Source of the DNA: Chryseobacterium cheonjiense
Lineage (GTDB): Bacteria > Bacteroidota > Bacteroidia > Flavobacteriales > Weeksellaceae
Length of the DNA stretch: 64,000 bases
Direction: 5' to 3'
Assembly (NCBI RefSeq): GCF_012927265.1
Contig: NZ_JABBGF010000001.1
Span: forward strand, 2,044,502-2,108,501
The first letter of the stretch is position 1; every line of letters starts with the position of its first letter. Shown piece by piece: positions 43,449 through 52,152 of this stretch. The position numbers and the translations under genes are program-made. The notes beneath the pieces are model-generated. The model searched no databases, was not told the DNA's origin, and was given only the letters and a program-made list of their open reading frames with translations.

Positions 43449-45470
43449 TTACTTGAATCTTTTCTTAAAATTAAACTTTAGCATGTTCATCAGACCCGGT
43501 TCAATAATATCGATTCCTAAACCGAAATTGCTGTCTGCAACCGTGTGATGATCCGTACGGAATTTCTCAAATTCATCCTGCGGAATTTCAAGATTAACAA
43601 GAGGGTTGTATTCTATAGATACCGTTGCACCGTTTTTCGTTATCTTCTTCCGGCTTTTAAAATCAAAATAAGGATTGTTGATGGTACTTTCCTGCACCGT
43701 ATATTTTTCCTCCGTATCGATCTTCTGGTCGGTATACAGACTGATCTCATACTTTTCACTGTCGAAATTATGCCAGAAAGGAAGATCTTTATGAATAAAA
43801 TTCCGTGCGCTTGCTTTTACCAGATTCCGGTCGAAGTACATGAGAAAACGGTTGTTTTTAGGATCTGTATAATACGGATTTTCTATAACAGACTGGTACT
43901 GAATTTTAAATTCGTTGCGTTGTTTATCATCACTCACGATATCAATTGAAGCGTCTTTAAAAATATCCCTGATATCCGTTCCGTTTCTGTCACCCGAATA
44001 ATTCAGGCTGTAAAAAAGGAAATTGTTCCAGCTGTCGATAACTTCCCGTCTGTTTGTATTTTTAAAATACCTTCTCATGGCATTGGCGCGGTTGCCTTTA
44101 TACGTTGTGGTGAGTGTCAGTTTTCCTATTGAATTCTGAGCCCGGAAATCAACCTTTTCATCGACGCAGAAATAAGGATAACGGTACGGCTTTCTTTGCT
44201 TCAGTTCCTGATCGGGTTTAACTTCGAGGTAGTGCATGAAGTAAATAAACCCACGGTTTTCAAGCGTTCCGAATTCATCACGTATCGTAGCGTCTATAAA
44301 AAACTCTTCTCCTTTATGATTAATTTTCACAATCGCATGATTGAATGTTAGAAGAGAAGGGAGATAATATTTAATATAAAAATCCGTATGGAAATTTACC
44401 AGTACAATAGAAGCGTCTACCCCGATATAATCCAGAATAACTTTTAAAAGCACAGATTTGGCTTTACAGTCACCCTGTTTGTTTTCATAGGTGATGGCAG
44501 GTTCCTGCGGTTTGTGGCCGTTCATTTCATCGGCATTGAAAATGTAATAGATATTATTCTGTACATATTCAATCGCGAACTGTATTTTGTCGTCAAGATC
44601 AGGTAAGGCATCAAGTTTTTCGATAAGAGCCGGTGCAAAATCTTTCAGAGTGGCTGTATCAAAAATTTCCTGGTAAATAGGCGCAATATAATTGGAAAGT
44701 TCTTTCCAGTTGTTAGCTGTGGCGAAATCAATAAAAGGAAAAATCTCCCGACTGGCATCTACCGGATTGATATAATTGTTTTCTTCAAAAATAAATTTTT
44801 CACCCTTTTCAAGATAATGAATTTCCGGTTCCAGAACATTGCCGTTTTCATCCCTGAAGAATGTTTTCTTATACGCAATCTTTTCATTCCGCTCATTAAT
44901 GAAGGTAAAAGTATACCTGCCGTATGCCCAGTAGTTGTCGGGGCTTACCCAAACATATTTTGAAAATTCTTTTCTCAGAAAATCACGTTCGGTAAATGGT
45001 TTTACTCTTGAATCTTCAAGAATCAGGACGTCATACAACCGCAGATCTTTTATGGTAATATTGATCTTCTTGTTGCTGCTCAGGATTCCGCCGCTGCTGT
45101 GGTTCTCGCTGTCCAGCACTTTAATTTTAGTATCCGGAATTTTATCGATCAAAATACCGTCTCTTAAAACACTGATGCGGTGAATATTATAGACTTCATT
45201 TTCTTCGACCACAATATCGGAAACTGAGGCTCTTTCAAGATTAGCAGGCTCATTTAAAGTGTATGCCATGCAGACATATTCACTGTTTTCGGTATTGCTG
45301 GTGTGATATTTTTTATCTAAGAAATAACAAAAATCCTTTCCTTCATTGTTTTGCTGTCGGGCAAAATCGGAATCCTGTATTCTGCTTATGAGTTCCTGAT
45401 CATTAATATTTCCTGCCCATTCTTCCGATTTTCGGATTCTGTAATTTTCAATTTCAATCTGATTATCCAT
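43449..45470 (-). CDS. DUF3857/transglutaminase-like protein
   Basis: A 673-residue protein. The N-terminal 250 residues resemble DUF3857. A transglutaminase-like cysteine-protease fold follows (about 290-420) with the Cys in ENKQGDCKAKSVLLKVILDYIG, the His in TFNHAIVKI and the Asp in FIDATIRDEFGTL. The C-terminus is beta-rich, as in the DUF3858-type tail. There is no obvious signal peptide at the chosen start, although relatives are often exported. Such proteins probably cleave or crosslink peptides or cell-wall material. It is a single gene. Confidence 0.85.
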   Translation of the reverse strand: MDNQIEIENYRIRKSEEWAGNINDQELISRIQDSDFARQQNNEGKDFCYFLDKKYHTSNTENSEYVCMAYTLNEPANLERASVSDIVVEENEVYNIHRISVLRDGILIDKIPDTKIKVLDSENHSSGGILSSNKKINITIKDLRLYDVLILEDSRVKPFTERDFLRKEFSKYVWVSPDNYWAYGRYTFTFINERNEKIAYKKTFFRDENGNVLEPEIHYLEKGEKFIFEENNYINPVDASREIFPFIDFATANNWKELSNYIAPIYQEIFDTATLKDFAPALIEKLDALPDLDDKIQFAIEYVQNNIYYIFNADEMNGHKPQEPAITYENKQGDCKAKSVLLKVILDYIGVDASIVLVNFHTDFYIKYYLPSLLTFNHAIVKINHKGEEFFIDATIRDEFGTLENRGFIYFMHYLEVKPDQELKQRKPYRYPYFCVDEKVDFRAQNSIGKLTLTTTYKGNRANAMRRYFKNTNRREVIDSWNNFLFYSLNYSGDRNGTDIRDIFKDASIDIVSDDKQRNEFKIQYQSVIENPYYTDPKNNRFLMYFDRNLVKASARNFIHKDLPFWHNFDSEKYEISLYTDQKIDTEEKYTVQESTINNPYFDFKSRKKITKNGATVSIEYNPLVNLEIPQDEFEKFRTDHHTVADSNFGLGIDIIEPGLMNMLKFNFKKRFK

Positions 45471-45791
45471 ATAATGTTTACTGTTGTGTTTGGTAAAAAA
45501 AAGAAAGGTTAAATTAAGTATTTAAAATTGTAAAAACAAGTGTGGAAAATGTTAAGATAACTTAAAAGTACGGCACTTTATTTAACCGCAAAAGGAGCAA
45601 AAGATATAATATTTATTTAAAATTTATTATTAAGTTAGAAAAAAAGAAAAATCTAAGTCTTAAAAATATTTGATTTTGAAATCCTTGTATAAGTGTATAT
45701 CTAAGCATTGCCTCTTTGCGGTAAATTTGCAGCCATATCCGGCAGATTTTCAGGACAAAAAAATAACCTCAGCAAAACTGAGGTTTATATG
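45471..45791. other. Intergenic region with degenerate CGCAAA repeats
   Basis: About 320 bases. It holds repeat words (CCGCAAAAGGAGCAAAAG near 45590; CTCTTTGCGGTAAATTTGC near 45715) that read as opposed copies, the upstream region of the leftward transglutaminase-like gene, and the SPFH terminator. No ORF. Confidence 0.5.
45765..45785 (-). terminator. Intrinsic terminator after the SPFH gene
   Basis: AACCTCAG/CTGAGGTT stem. On the minus strand it runs into ATTTTTTT. It lies 7 bases after the SPFH stop. Confidence 0.85.
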
Positions 45792-46751
45792 TTACAGATC
45801 GTTATTGGTATTGTGTGTATGATCTTTTGGCGGTTTTGGATAATTTCCTTTGGTAACCTCTCCTACCGTGTTTGCGGCGGTCATTGCTACCACAAGATCA
45901 TTCAGCATATTGCTTGCGGCCGTTGGTGAATTCGGGAGAAGAACAAGATTACTCCTATTGCTTGAGCCTACAGAATGTAAGGTATCATAATGTTGTGTAA
46001 CTACAATTAATGCAGAAGCTTCGTGGGAGTTGATTTCAACATTATTCAGCATTCGTACGGATTCTTCAAGACCTTTGGCAATTTCTCTTCTCTGGTCTGC
46101 AATACCTTGTCCCTGCAATTTTTTAGATTCGGCTTCGGCTTTCGCTACAGCAACAATTCTGATTCTTTGAGCTTCAGATTCATATTCTGCCGCGGTTTTT
46201 TCTCTTTCCGCCGCATTGATTCTGTTCATGGCATGTTTTACCTGCTCATCAGGATCAATATCCGTTACTAATGCTTTAATAATATCGTAACCATAGCTTT
46301 GCATAGCTTCCTGCAACTCTCCTTTTACCGCAATCGCGATATCATCCTTTTTTACGAAAACATCATCCAGCTTCAGCTTAGGAACTTCCGCCCTAACGAC
46401 ATCAAACACGTAAGAAGTAATTTGGTTTTCAGGGTTTTCCAGACGGTAATATGCGTCACCAACCTGTGTTCTGATCACCTGATACTGAACCGAGATTTTC
46501 ATTTTAATGAAAACATTATCGAGGGTTTTGGTATCGATCATGACATCTAGCTGCTGAATTCGCAAATTCAGTCTTTTGGCAATCTGATCAATAATCGGTA
46601 ATTTAAGATGAAGACCCGAATGCTTCACAGCCTGGAATTTTCCGAAGCGTTCGATGATGGCTGCGGTTTCCTGTTTTACCACGAAGAAGGAAGCAAATAA
46701 AATAATTAATCCGATAAAAATAATAGGTACTAAAAAAAGGCTCATAGTCAT
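45792..46751 (-). CDS. SPFH/band-7 membrane protein (stomatin/QmcA-like)
   Basis: A 319-residue protein with one N-terminal transmembrane helix (about 4-24) followed by the SPFH domain (VVKQETAAIIERFGKFQAVKHSGLHLKLPIID) and a long coiled coil (about 185-235; NAAEREKTAAEYESEAQRIR, AKAEAESKKLQGQG). A Gly/Pro-poor C-terminal tail contains SPTAASNMLNDLVVAM. These proteins oligomerise into membrane microdomains and modulate proteases. No NfeD partner gene is adjacent. Confidence 0.94.
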   Translation of the reverse strand: MTMSLFLVPIIFIGLIILFASFFVVKQETAAIIERFGKFQAVKHSGLHLKLPIIDQIAKRLNLRIQQLDVMIDTKTLDNVFIKMKISVQYQVIRTQVGDAYYRLENPENQITSYVFDVVRAEVPKLKLDDVFVKKDDIAIAVKGELQEAMQSYGYDIIKALVTDIDPDEQVKHAMNRINAAEREKTAAEYESEAQRIRIVAVAKAEAESKKLQGQGIADQRREIAKGLEESVRMLNNVEINSHEASALIVVTQHYDTLHSVGSSNRSNLVLLPNSPTAASNMLNDLVVAMTAANTVGEVTKGNYPKPPKDHTHNTNNDL

Positions 46752-46808
46752 AATTTTTTAATATGAATTTGTATTCTTTATAAAGATATGGTTTTTAGAT
46801 TGAAAAAG

Positions 46809-46837
46809 AAAACCGAACACTTTGTGCGCCCGGTTTT
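46809..46837 (-). terminator. Intrinsic terminator after dgt
   Basis: The minus-strand stem AAAACCG/CGGTTTT with a GC-rich inner part is followed by CTTTTTC. Confidence 0.65.
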
Positions 46838-46965
46838 AATTAATCGTTCTATGAAAATCTTATCATTTACCACAAAAAGAAGGTTAAATTTAATGACTCA
46901 AAAATGTTTTATAGTAATATTTAATCCAGCAGGAGATAGAATAGTTTTTTTAAGTTTACATTCAA

Positions 46966-48324
46966 TTACATCGTCATCCCAATATCAATTCCTTTTATTT
47001 TACGGTAGAGATCCGTGGCATAATTATCCGTCATTCCCGAAACAAAATCAATAACACCCAACACTTTCTGATAATCGGTCCCGTCTTTATATTCAAACTG
47101 CTGCGGAAGTAGTTTTAAGGCTTTTTTGTCATAAGACTTTCTTTCGTTCTCATGCTTCAGAATAGAAGGAATAAAATGATCCAAAAGCTCATACATTACG
47201 TTATAACCTGCATTTTCGATTTCAACCACAGCTTTATGATTGTATATTTTCTCGATGGAAAAACTTTCAATATCCTGTAAGGTGGTATTTTCGGTTTTAT
47301 AAAGATCCAAAAGGGCTTTATCCAGATTTCCTTCCAGAATTTTATCAAAATTCTGCTTGTACATTTCCAGCGATTTATTAATCAGCGCATTGATCACCTT
47401 GGCACGGAGATAAGAGATCTGCTCATTTTCGTTGGATATGGAATTCAGTTTTGTTTCAATTCTTTGCACATCGTCCGTTTCAGATTTTACCAATTCGAAA
47501 AACAGGTTTTTGCAATCGGCGGTAGATACGATTCCTAGGCGGTGTGCGTCTTCCATATCAATAATATTATAACAGATATCATCAGCCGCTTCTACCAGCC
47601 ATACAAAAGGGTGCCTTTTGAAAATATGAGGATCTTCGCTTTCTGAAATCAGATTCGTTTCTTTAGCAATTTCCAGAAAAATATCTTTTTCATTCTGAAA
47701 AAAGCCGAATTTTTTACGGTGAATGAAACCTTTCTTTTTAGCGATGGCTTCACACGGATATTTGGCGATACTTGCCAGCGTTGAAAACGTAAGCTGTATA
47801 CCTCCCGCATCTTTACCCTGCTGTTGCTGCGCCAACACTCTGATCGCATTGGCATTTCCTTCAAAATTCATCAGGTCGGCCCATTCTTTTTCATTGAATT
47901 TTGGCTTCAGGTCAGACTCATTCCTTTCAAAATAGCTTGCAATAGCATCTTCACCGGAATGCCCGAAAGCGGGATTTCCTACATCATGACAAAGACACGC
48001 CGCAGCAATCACATTTCCTAAGTTATGAAGGTAAAAACTTTTAGCATCTTCCGTAAGGTCGTTTTTATACTGATCGTGGATGAACTCCCCCATTACGCTT
48101 CCCAAACTGCGTCCTACAGACGAAACTTCCAGTGAATGCGTAAGACGGTTGTGCACAAAAACACTTCCCGGCAAAGGAAAGACCTGGGTTTTGTTCTGAA
48201 GTCTCCTGAATGCAGATGAAAAAATAATTCGGTCAAAGTCTCTCTGGAAATCCGTTCTCGAAGCTTTCGTATTCGGATTGTTGCCTGTACGCTGATTCGT
48301 GAAAATCTGGTTTAAGTTCATCAT
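46966..48324 (-). CDS. dgt: Deoxyguanosinetriphosphate triphosphohydrolase (dGTPase)
   Basis: A 452-residue HD-superfamily enzyme that hydrolyses dGTP (and possibly other dNTPs) to deoxynucleoside and triphosphate. Key segments are RTDFQRDFDRIIFSSAFRRLQNKTQV, the metal-ligand His in RLTHSLEVS, the HD motif in CLCHDVGNPAFGHSGEDAI, and a further Asp in EAADDICYNIIDMEDA. Full length for the Dgt family. Tandem ATGs make 48321 an alternative start. A -7 box sits 4 bases upstream of the ATG. It diverges from a base-excision glycosylase gene, so both are linked to DNA-precursor quality. Confidence 0.95.
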   Translation of the reverse strand: MMNLNQIFTNQRTGNNPNTKASRTDFQRDFDRIIFSSAFRRLQNKTQVFPLPGSVFVHNRLTHSLEVSSVGRSLGSVMGEFIHDQYKNDLTEDAKSFYLHNLGNVIAAACLCHDVGNPAFGHSGEDAIASYFERNESDLKPKFNEKEWADLMNFEGNANAIRVLAQQQQGKDAGGIQLTFSTLASIAKYPCEAIAKKKGFIHRKKFGFFQNEKDIFLEIAKETNLISESEDPHIFKRHPFVWLVEAADDICYNIIDMEDAHRLGIVSTADCKNLFFELVKSETDDVQRIETKLNSISNENEQISYLRAKVINALINKSLEMYKQNFDKILEGNLDKALLDLYKTENTTLQDIESFSIEKIYNHKAVVEIENAGYNVMYELLDHFIPSILKHENERKSYDKKALKLLPQQFEYKDGTDYQKVLGVIDFVSGMTDNYATDLYRKIKGIDIGMTM

Positions 48325-48328
48325 GCGC

Positions 48329-48336
48329 CAAAATTA
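48329..48336 (-). promoter_or_regulatory. -7 box 4 nt before dgt (leaderless signature)
   Basis: The minus strand reads TAATTTTG, four bases, then ATG-ATG. Confidence 0.5.
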
Positions 48337-48455
48337 CTTCAAATTTTGTTTTTTTTCGACACATCCGGTCATTTTTTGTTACGAGCAGACGTTCTTAGTT
48401 TCCTTCCAGATTTGTTATGGCAGAATTATTGTTATTTCGACAATAAAAGAACATC

Positions 48456-49193
48456 ATGCCCGAAGGTCCTTCCATACTTTTAATGAAAGAAAGCATTCAA
48501 AAATTTGAAGGCGGAAAAGTGCTTGAAGCCACCGGAAATGCCAAGATAGAAAAGGAGATTCTGGTCGCACAAACCCTTAATGAGATAAAAACTTTCGGAA
48601 AACAAACCTATCTTATATTTGATAACATTGCCGTAAGAATTCACCTGCTGATGTTCGGTTCTCACAGTGTTGATGAACAGACGAAACCTGACCGTCAGCT
48701 CAGATTATCTTTACTATTTTCCGAAGGGAGTATCTATTTCTATACCTGTCATGTAAAAATGGTAGATAAAGAATTTTTAGAAAGCATTGATTGGGAAGCC
48801 GATGTTATGAGCGATGTCTGGAATCCGGCAAAAGCTATCGAAAAACTGAAATCAAATCCCGAAATGATGGTTTGCGACGCGTTGATGGATCAGGATATTT
48901 TTTCCGGAGTTGGCAATATTATTAAAAATGAAGTTCTCTTCAGAATCGGTGTACATCCTGAAAGCCTTTTAGGCAAAATGCCGGATAAAAAAATAAAGGA
49001 ACTGATTAAAGAAGCCCGAAATTACAGCTTTGATTTTCTGGAGTGGAAAAGAGAGTTTACGCTTAAAAAGCACTGGCTGGCTCATACTAAGAAAAACTGC
49101 CCGAAATGCGGACAAAAATTCATCAAAAAGCAGACTGGCAAAGGGAAAAGAAGAAGTTTTTTCTGCGAAACCGATCAGAAATTATATCAATAA
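48456..49193 (+). CDS. Fpg/Nei-family DNA glycosylase/AP lyase
   Basis: A 245-residue base-excision enzyme. The start is fixed by the catalytic N-terminus MPEGPS (Pro2, Glu3). The H2TH region reads ALMDQDIFSGVGNIIKNEVLFRIGVHP, as in Nei/Fpg enzymes. The C-terminal zinc finger has CPKC and FFC, but the fourth ligand is Asp (FFCETDQKLY), so it is C3D rather than C4. Asp can bind zinc, but the variant is unusual. The protein removes oxidised bases and nicks the abasic site. It is divergent from dgt. Confidence 0.93.
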   Translation: MPEGPSILLMKESIQKFEGGKVLEATGNAKIEKEILVAQTLNEIKTFGKQTYLIFDNIAVRIHLLMFGSHSVDEQTKPDRQLRLSLLFSEGSIYFYTCHVKMVDKEFLESIDWEADVMSDVWNPAKAIEKLKSNPEMMVCDALMDQDIFSGVGNIIKNEVLFRIGVHPESLLGKMPDKKIKELIKEARNYSFDFLEWKREFTLKKHWLAHTKKNCPKCGQKFIKKQTGKGKRRSFFCETDQKLYQ

Positions 49194-49665
49194 TATCCGT
49201 CATCTCCCCATTCATTACTTTTTTAAAAATATTCAATTCGAATCACATCTTCTTCGGTAAATAACACATTTACAGCAATATTTCGTTTCCATTTTTCCGA
49301 ATTTTTTTCACCATTGCAGGATTAAAGATTAAATTTTATTCATATTTAAATAATTTAATCAAATTCAGGTGATTTAAATCAGGTTTTATTTGATGCTATG
49401 CGATGCATTTTGATTATTAAGTTTTGAAGCTTAAATACTATCTTTTAATAAATTCATAAAATTCAGTCAAAAAATTAATAAATTCATAAATAAATTTTCC
49501 GGTTTATATTAAATTTATGTAAACCTATTTTAACCCAAAAGTTAATTTAACAGCCATAAAACACTGATATACATCATGATTTTTATTTTCAGGTGTCATT
49601 TTATTGTCGTAATATTGCAATATCAAATCAACAATAATTAATCAAATAATTAAAAATACAATAAA
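49194..49665. other. AT-rich intergenic stretch with a short direct repeat
   Basis: About 470 bases, extremely AT-rich, no ORF. TTAATAAATTCATAAA occurs twice, near 49446 and 49474. It probably contains the promoter of the small peptide/RNA unit downstream. Confidence 0.45.
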
Positions 49666-49749
49666 ATGATAGCTTACATCGGAATCGCAACATGTTTAGT
49701 CGTTTTTTCTTCTTATTTCGCAACAGTTAAGAGAGAAGAAAGAAACTAA
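49666..49749 (+). CDS. Putative 27-residue membrane peptide
   Basis: A short ORF that length filters miss: residues 1-20 form one hydrophobic helix (MIAYIGIATCLVVFSSYF) and the tail is charged (VKREERN). The layout is that of small membrane subunits or type I toxin peptides. It ends where a structured RNA segment begins, and a strong terminator follows at 49908-49946. Coding status rests only on composition and position. Confidence 0.5.
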   Translation: MIAYIGIATCLVVFSSYFATVKREERN

Positions 49750-49754
49750 TTTAA

Positions 49755-49907
49755 ATTCTGCGGCTGCAAGTAGCCTAAGAACTCACAAATGAATTATATT
49801 GTTTATGTTTTCAACCTTTAACGGTTGCCGCTCTTTTACTCACAGGAGTAAAAGGGCATCCAAAACATAAGACAATCCACACTAAGGACAATTTTTAATT
49901 TTTATAA
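49755..49907 (+). ncRNA. Candidate structured RNA (three-way junction)
   Basis: No protein-coding signal, but the strand folds well on paper. GGCT-GCAAGT-AGCC is near the start. A 14-bp outer stem pairs 49798-49811 with 49862-49876 (one bulged G). Inside it are CAACC-TTTAAC-GGTTG (49812-49827) and an 11-bp hairpin (49831-49841 with 49846-49856). The terminator follows. Size including the terminator is near 190 nt. It might be a 6S-type RNA or an sRNA; family unproven. Confidence 0.5.
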
Positions 49908-49946
49908 TAGCCGATAGAGTCGAACATGTATTTGTTCGGCTTTTTT
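49908..49946 (+). terminator. Strong intrinsic terminator of the peptide/RNA unit
   Basis: GTCGAACA and TGTTCGGC pair (also AGCCGA with TCGGCT in an alternative fold), followed by six T residues. Confidence 0.82.
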
Positions 49947-49984
49947 GTTGAATAACCTTTATCTTTGCCGTTAAATTTTGCCAC

Positions 49985-50704
49985 ATGAATCTCTACAACC
50001 TTATTATCCAGGATAAAGAAGAAATTATGCTTGACGATGTATTCCTCGACAGCCATAATAAGGATCAGATCGTGCAGCTTATCAAAGAAAATACCTATTC
50101 CCGGGAACTACAGGAATACGGACTTCCTGTCAACAATAAAGTGTTGCTGCAGGGAAGCTCCGGCTGCGGAAAAACCATGACAGCAAAAGCAGTTGCCCAT
50201 GCACTAGGCAAAAACATTATTATCCTCAATTTAAGCAATATCGTTTCTTCTAGAATCGGGGAAACCTCACAGAATATAAAAATGATTTTTGATAAAGCAG
50301 CACGGGAGAGATCGGTACTTTTCCTCGATGAGCTCGACCAGATCGGAAAAGCGAGAGGCAGTGACGATAAAGATGTTGGCGAAATGAGAAGACTTGTGAA
50401 TACATTAATCCAGTTGATTGATTATTATCCTGAAAATGCGCTGCTGATTTGTGCCACCAATCATCCGGAAATTATTGATACTGCATTGATGAGACGATTT
50501 CAGCTTTCCGTGCATTACGAAATGCCTTCGAAAGAATTTCTTGATCTTTTTTACGATAAAATCCTTTATAAATTCCCTCAGGATCTCAGGAATATCGGAC
50601 GGAAATACAGTATTTCTTTTGCAGAGGCGAAAGATCATGCTTTTACGGTGGTGAAAGGAAATCTGATCAAAAAGCTTGAAAGCGAAAATATTAAAATCTC
50701 TTAA
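49985..50704 (+). CDS. AAA-family ATPase
   Basis: A 239-residue single AAA module. Walker A is LLQGSSGCGKTMTAKA, Walker B VLFLDELDQIGKAR, sensor 1 LLICATNHPEI and the arginine-finger region DTALMRRFQLS. It resembles spastin/katanin/FtsH-type classical AAA domains without a protease or substrate domain. It probably forms a hexamer and remodels an unknown partner. Stand-alone small AAA proteins like this are often encoded with a partner, but the neighbours here (structured RNA upstream, HxlR gene convergent) give no clue. Confidence 0.9.
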   Translation: MNLYNLIIQDKEEIMLDDVFLDSHNKDQIVQLIKENTYSRELQEYGLPVNNKVLLQGSSGCGKTMTAKAVAHALGKNIIILNLSNIVSSRIGETSQNIKMIFDKAARERSVLFLDELDQIGKARGSDDKDVGEMRRLVNTLIQLIDYYPENALLICATNHPEIIDTALMRRFQLSVHYEMPSKEFLDLFYDKILYKFPQDLRNIGRKYSISFAEAKDHAFTVVKGNLIKKLESENIKIS

Positions 50705-50739
50705 AGCCTTGAGTCGCTTCCGGATGATAAATATTGTAA

Positions 50740-51105
50740 CTATTCACCATTTTCAGATCTTTTCAGGATAAGATTCCTCAACCGGTCTTCATGTTCATCA
50801 CCCCAGTTTCCCAGTGCAGCGATTACAGGAATAAGTGTTTTTCCGAAATCTGTCAGATAATATTCTACTTTCGGCGGAACCTGAGCATAAATTTTCCGGC
50901 AAACAAGCTCATGCTCTTCCAGTTCTTTCAGCTGAATATTGAGTACCCGGCGGGACGCATCGGGAATTTTCCGCTGCAGTTCACTGGGCCGCAGATACCC
51001 TTCATTAATGAACCAAAGCAAACGGATCTTCCATTTGCCGTAAAGCACCTCACCGATCAGATCAAGGCCGCAGTTTAAGTTCAGGGGAATTTTTCTTTCT
51101 CGCAT
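50740..51105 (-). CDS. HxlR-family transcriptional regulator
   Basis: A 121-residue winged-helix regulator. The HxlR pattern is clear: LNCGLDLIGEVLYGKWKIRLLW with the conserved Cys15, SELQRKIPDASRRVLNIQLKELEEHELV and a wing with YYLTDFGKTLIPVI. HxlR proteins often sense electrophiles or oxidants through the N-terminal Cys. It diverges from an SDR gene across a palindrome, so it probably represses or activates that gene and itself. Its -7 box lies 4 bases before the ATG. Confidence 0.94.
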   Translation of the reverse strand: MRERKIPLNLNCGLDLIGEVLYGKWKIRLLWFINEGYLRPSELQRKIPDASRRVLNIQLKELEEHELVCRKIYAQVPPKVEYYLTDFGKTLIPVIAALGNWGDEHEDRLRNLILKRSENGE

Positions 51106-51109
51106 ATAA

Positions 51110-51117
51110 CAAAATTA
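51110..51117 (-). promoter_or_regulatory. -7 box 4 nt before the hxlR-like gene (leaderless signature)
   Basis: The minus strand reads TAATTTTG, TTAT, ATG. A TTG lies 20 bases upstream (51138-51140) at a suitable -33 distance. Confidence 0.6.
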
Positions 51118-51140
51118 ACCTAATGCACCAAAACGTACAA

Positions 51141-51161
51141 TAGGGGAAAAAATTTTCCCTA
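51141..51161. promoter_or_regulatory. Palindrome between hxlR-like and SDR genes (candidate operator)
   Basis: GGGAAAA and TTTTCCC are perfect arms separated by AA, extended by TA(G) on both sides. It sits just beyond the leftward -33 element and about 70 bases before the SDR start. Confidence 0.6.
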
Positions 51162-51229
51162 TGCAATTCGGTTTTCCGTTATTGCCAGAACTGTGGATAC
51201 TTCAGAAATTTGTACCAAAGAACAACAGT

Positions 51230-52024
51230 ATGAACAATGCATTTAATTTTAATAATGAACTTAAAGGAAAAAAAGCCTTAGTAACAGGCGGTACTAAAGG
51301 AGCCGGAAAAGCCATTGCACAAAGACTTCTAGCTGCCGGAGCAACCGTGATCATCACTGCACGAAATCCACCCGAAGAAATCTATTCGGGGATGCATTTC
51401 ATATCAGCAGACCTCAGCACTGCGAATGGTACTCAGCAGGTAATAGATAAAGTAATGGAAACATTCGGGCCGCTTGATATTCTGGTTAATAATATGGGCG
51501 GTTCGGAGACTAAAGCCGGCGGATTTTCAGTGCTCACGGATGAAGACTGGATAGAAACAGTTCAGACAAATCTTCTATCCCCGGTACGATTAGACAGAGG
51601 TTTTCTCCCTCAAATGATCGAACGGAAAACCGGTGTTATTATTCACATCGCTTCCATACAGGCCAGGTTGCCGCTGCACGACAGCACCCTGCCTTATGCG
51701 GCTGCCAAAGCAGGTCTTTTAAATTACAGCAAAGGTCTCTCGAAAGAAGTTTCTCCGAAAGGTGTACGTGTTCTTACGGTTTCTCCGGGTTGGATCATGA
51801 CAGAGTCTTCCACAAGAATGATGGAGCGGATTGCAGAAAGCAGCGGAATAAGTACTGCAGAAGCTACCCAGACTGTCATGGATGCATTAGGCGGAATTCC
51901 GTACGGAAGACCTGCGGAGCCTGAGGAGGTTGCCGAACTGGTGGGCTTCCTGGTTTCACCTCGCGCAAATTATCTTACCGGAACCGAATATGTGATCGAC
52001 GGAGGAACGATACCTACTGTATAA
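51230..52024 (+). CDS. Classical SDR-family oxidoreductase
   Basis: 264 residues from the ATG at 51230; the frame opens at 51161, but that segment overlaps the palindrome/promoter region. Motifs: cofactor loop VTGGTKGAGKAIA, NNMGG, the catalytic Ser in IIHIASIQA, YAAAK (Tyr and Lys of the active site) and the C-terminal TGTEYVIDGG. The T-G-x3-G-x-G variant is KGAGK, as in many NADP-dependent members. It is divergently transcribed from the HxlR regulator, which probably controls it. Substrate unknown; an aldehyde or quinone is a reasonable guess given HxlR-type regulation. Confidence 0.94.
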   Translation: MNNAFNFNNELKGKKALVTGGTKGAGKAIAQRLLAAGATVIITARNPPEEIYSGMHFISADLSTANGTQQVIDKVMETFGPLDILVNNMGGSETKAGGFSVLTDEDWIETVQTNLLSPVRLDRGFLPQMIERKTGVIIHIASIQARLPLHDSTLPYAAAKAGLLNYSKGLSKEVSPKGVRVLTVSPGWIMTESSTRMMERIAESSGISTAEATQTVMDALGGIPYGRPAEPEEVAELVGFLVSPRANYLTGTEYVIDGGTIPTV

Positions 52025-52152
52025 TGATTGATAATCGATGATTGATGATTGATTGTTGACCGTTGATTTTATGAAAAGAAGTCTCAGACATATATCAGAT
52101 ATCCACACTTTTTGTGTTAAAAATTAAAACAATAATATTAAAATAAAGCAAA

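Noticed and set aside
46788..47054. 88-codon plus-strand ORF at the end of dgt
   Set aside because: Covers the dgt terminator and C-terminal codons; no start signal or family.
51161..51229. Longer N-terminus for the SDR at 51230
   Set aside because: The extra 23 codons lie over the palindrome/promoter region and do not resemble an SDR N-terminus.
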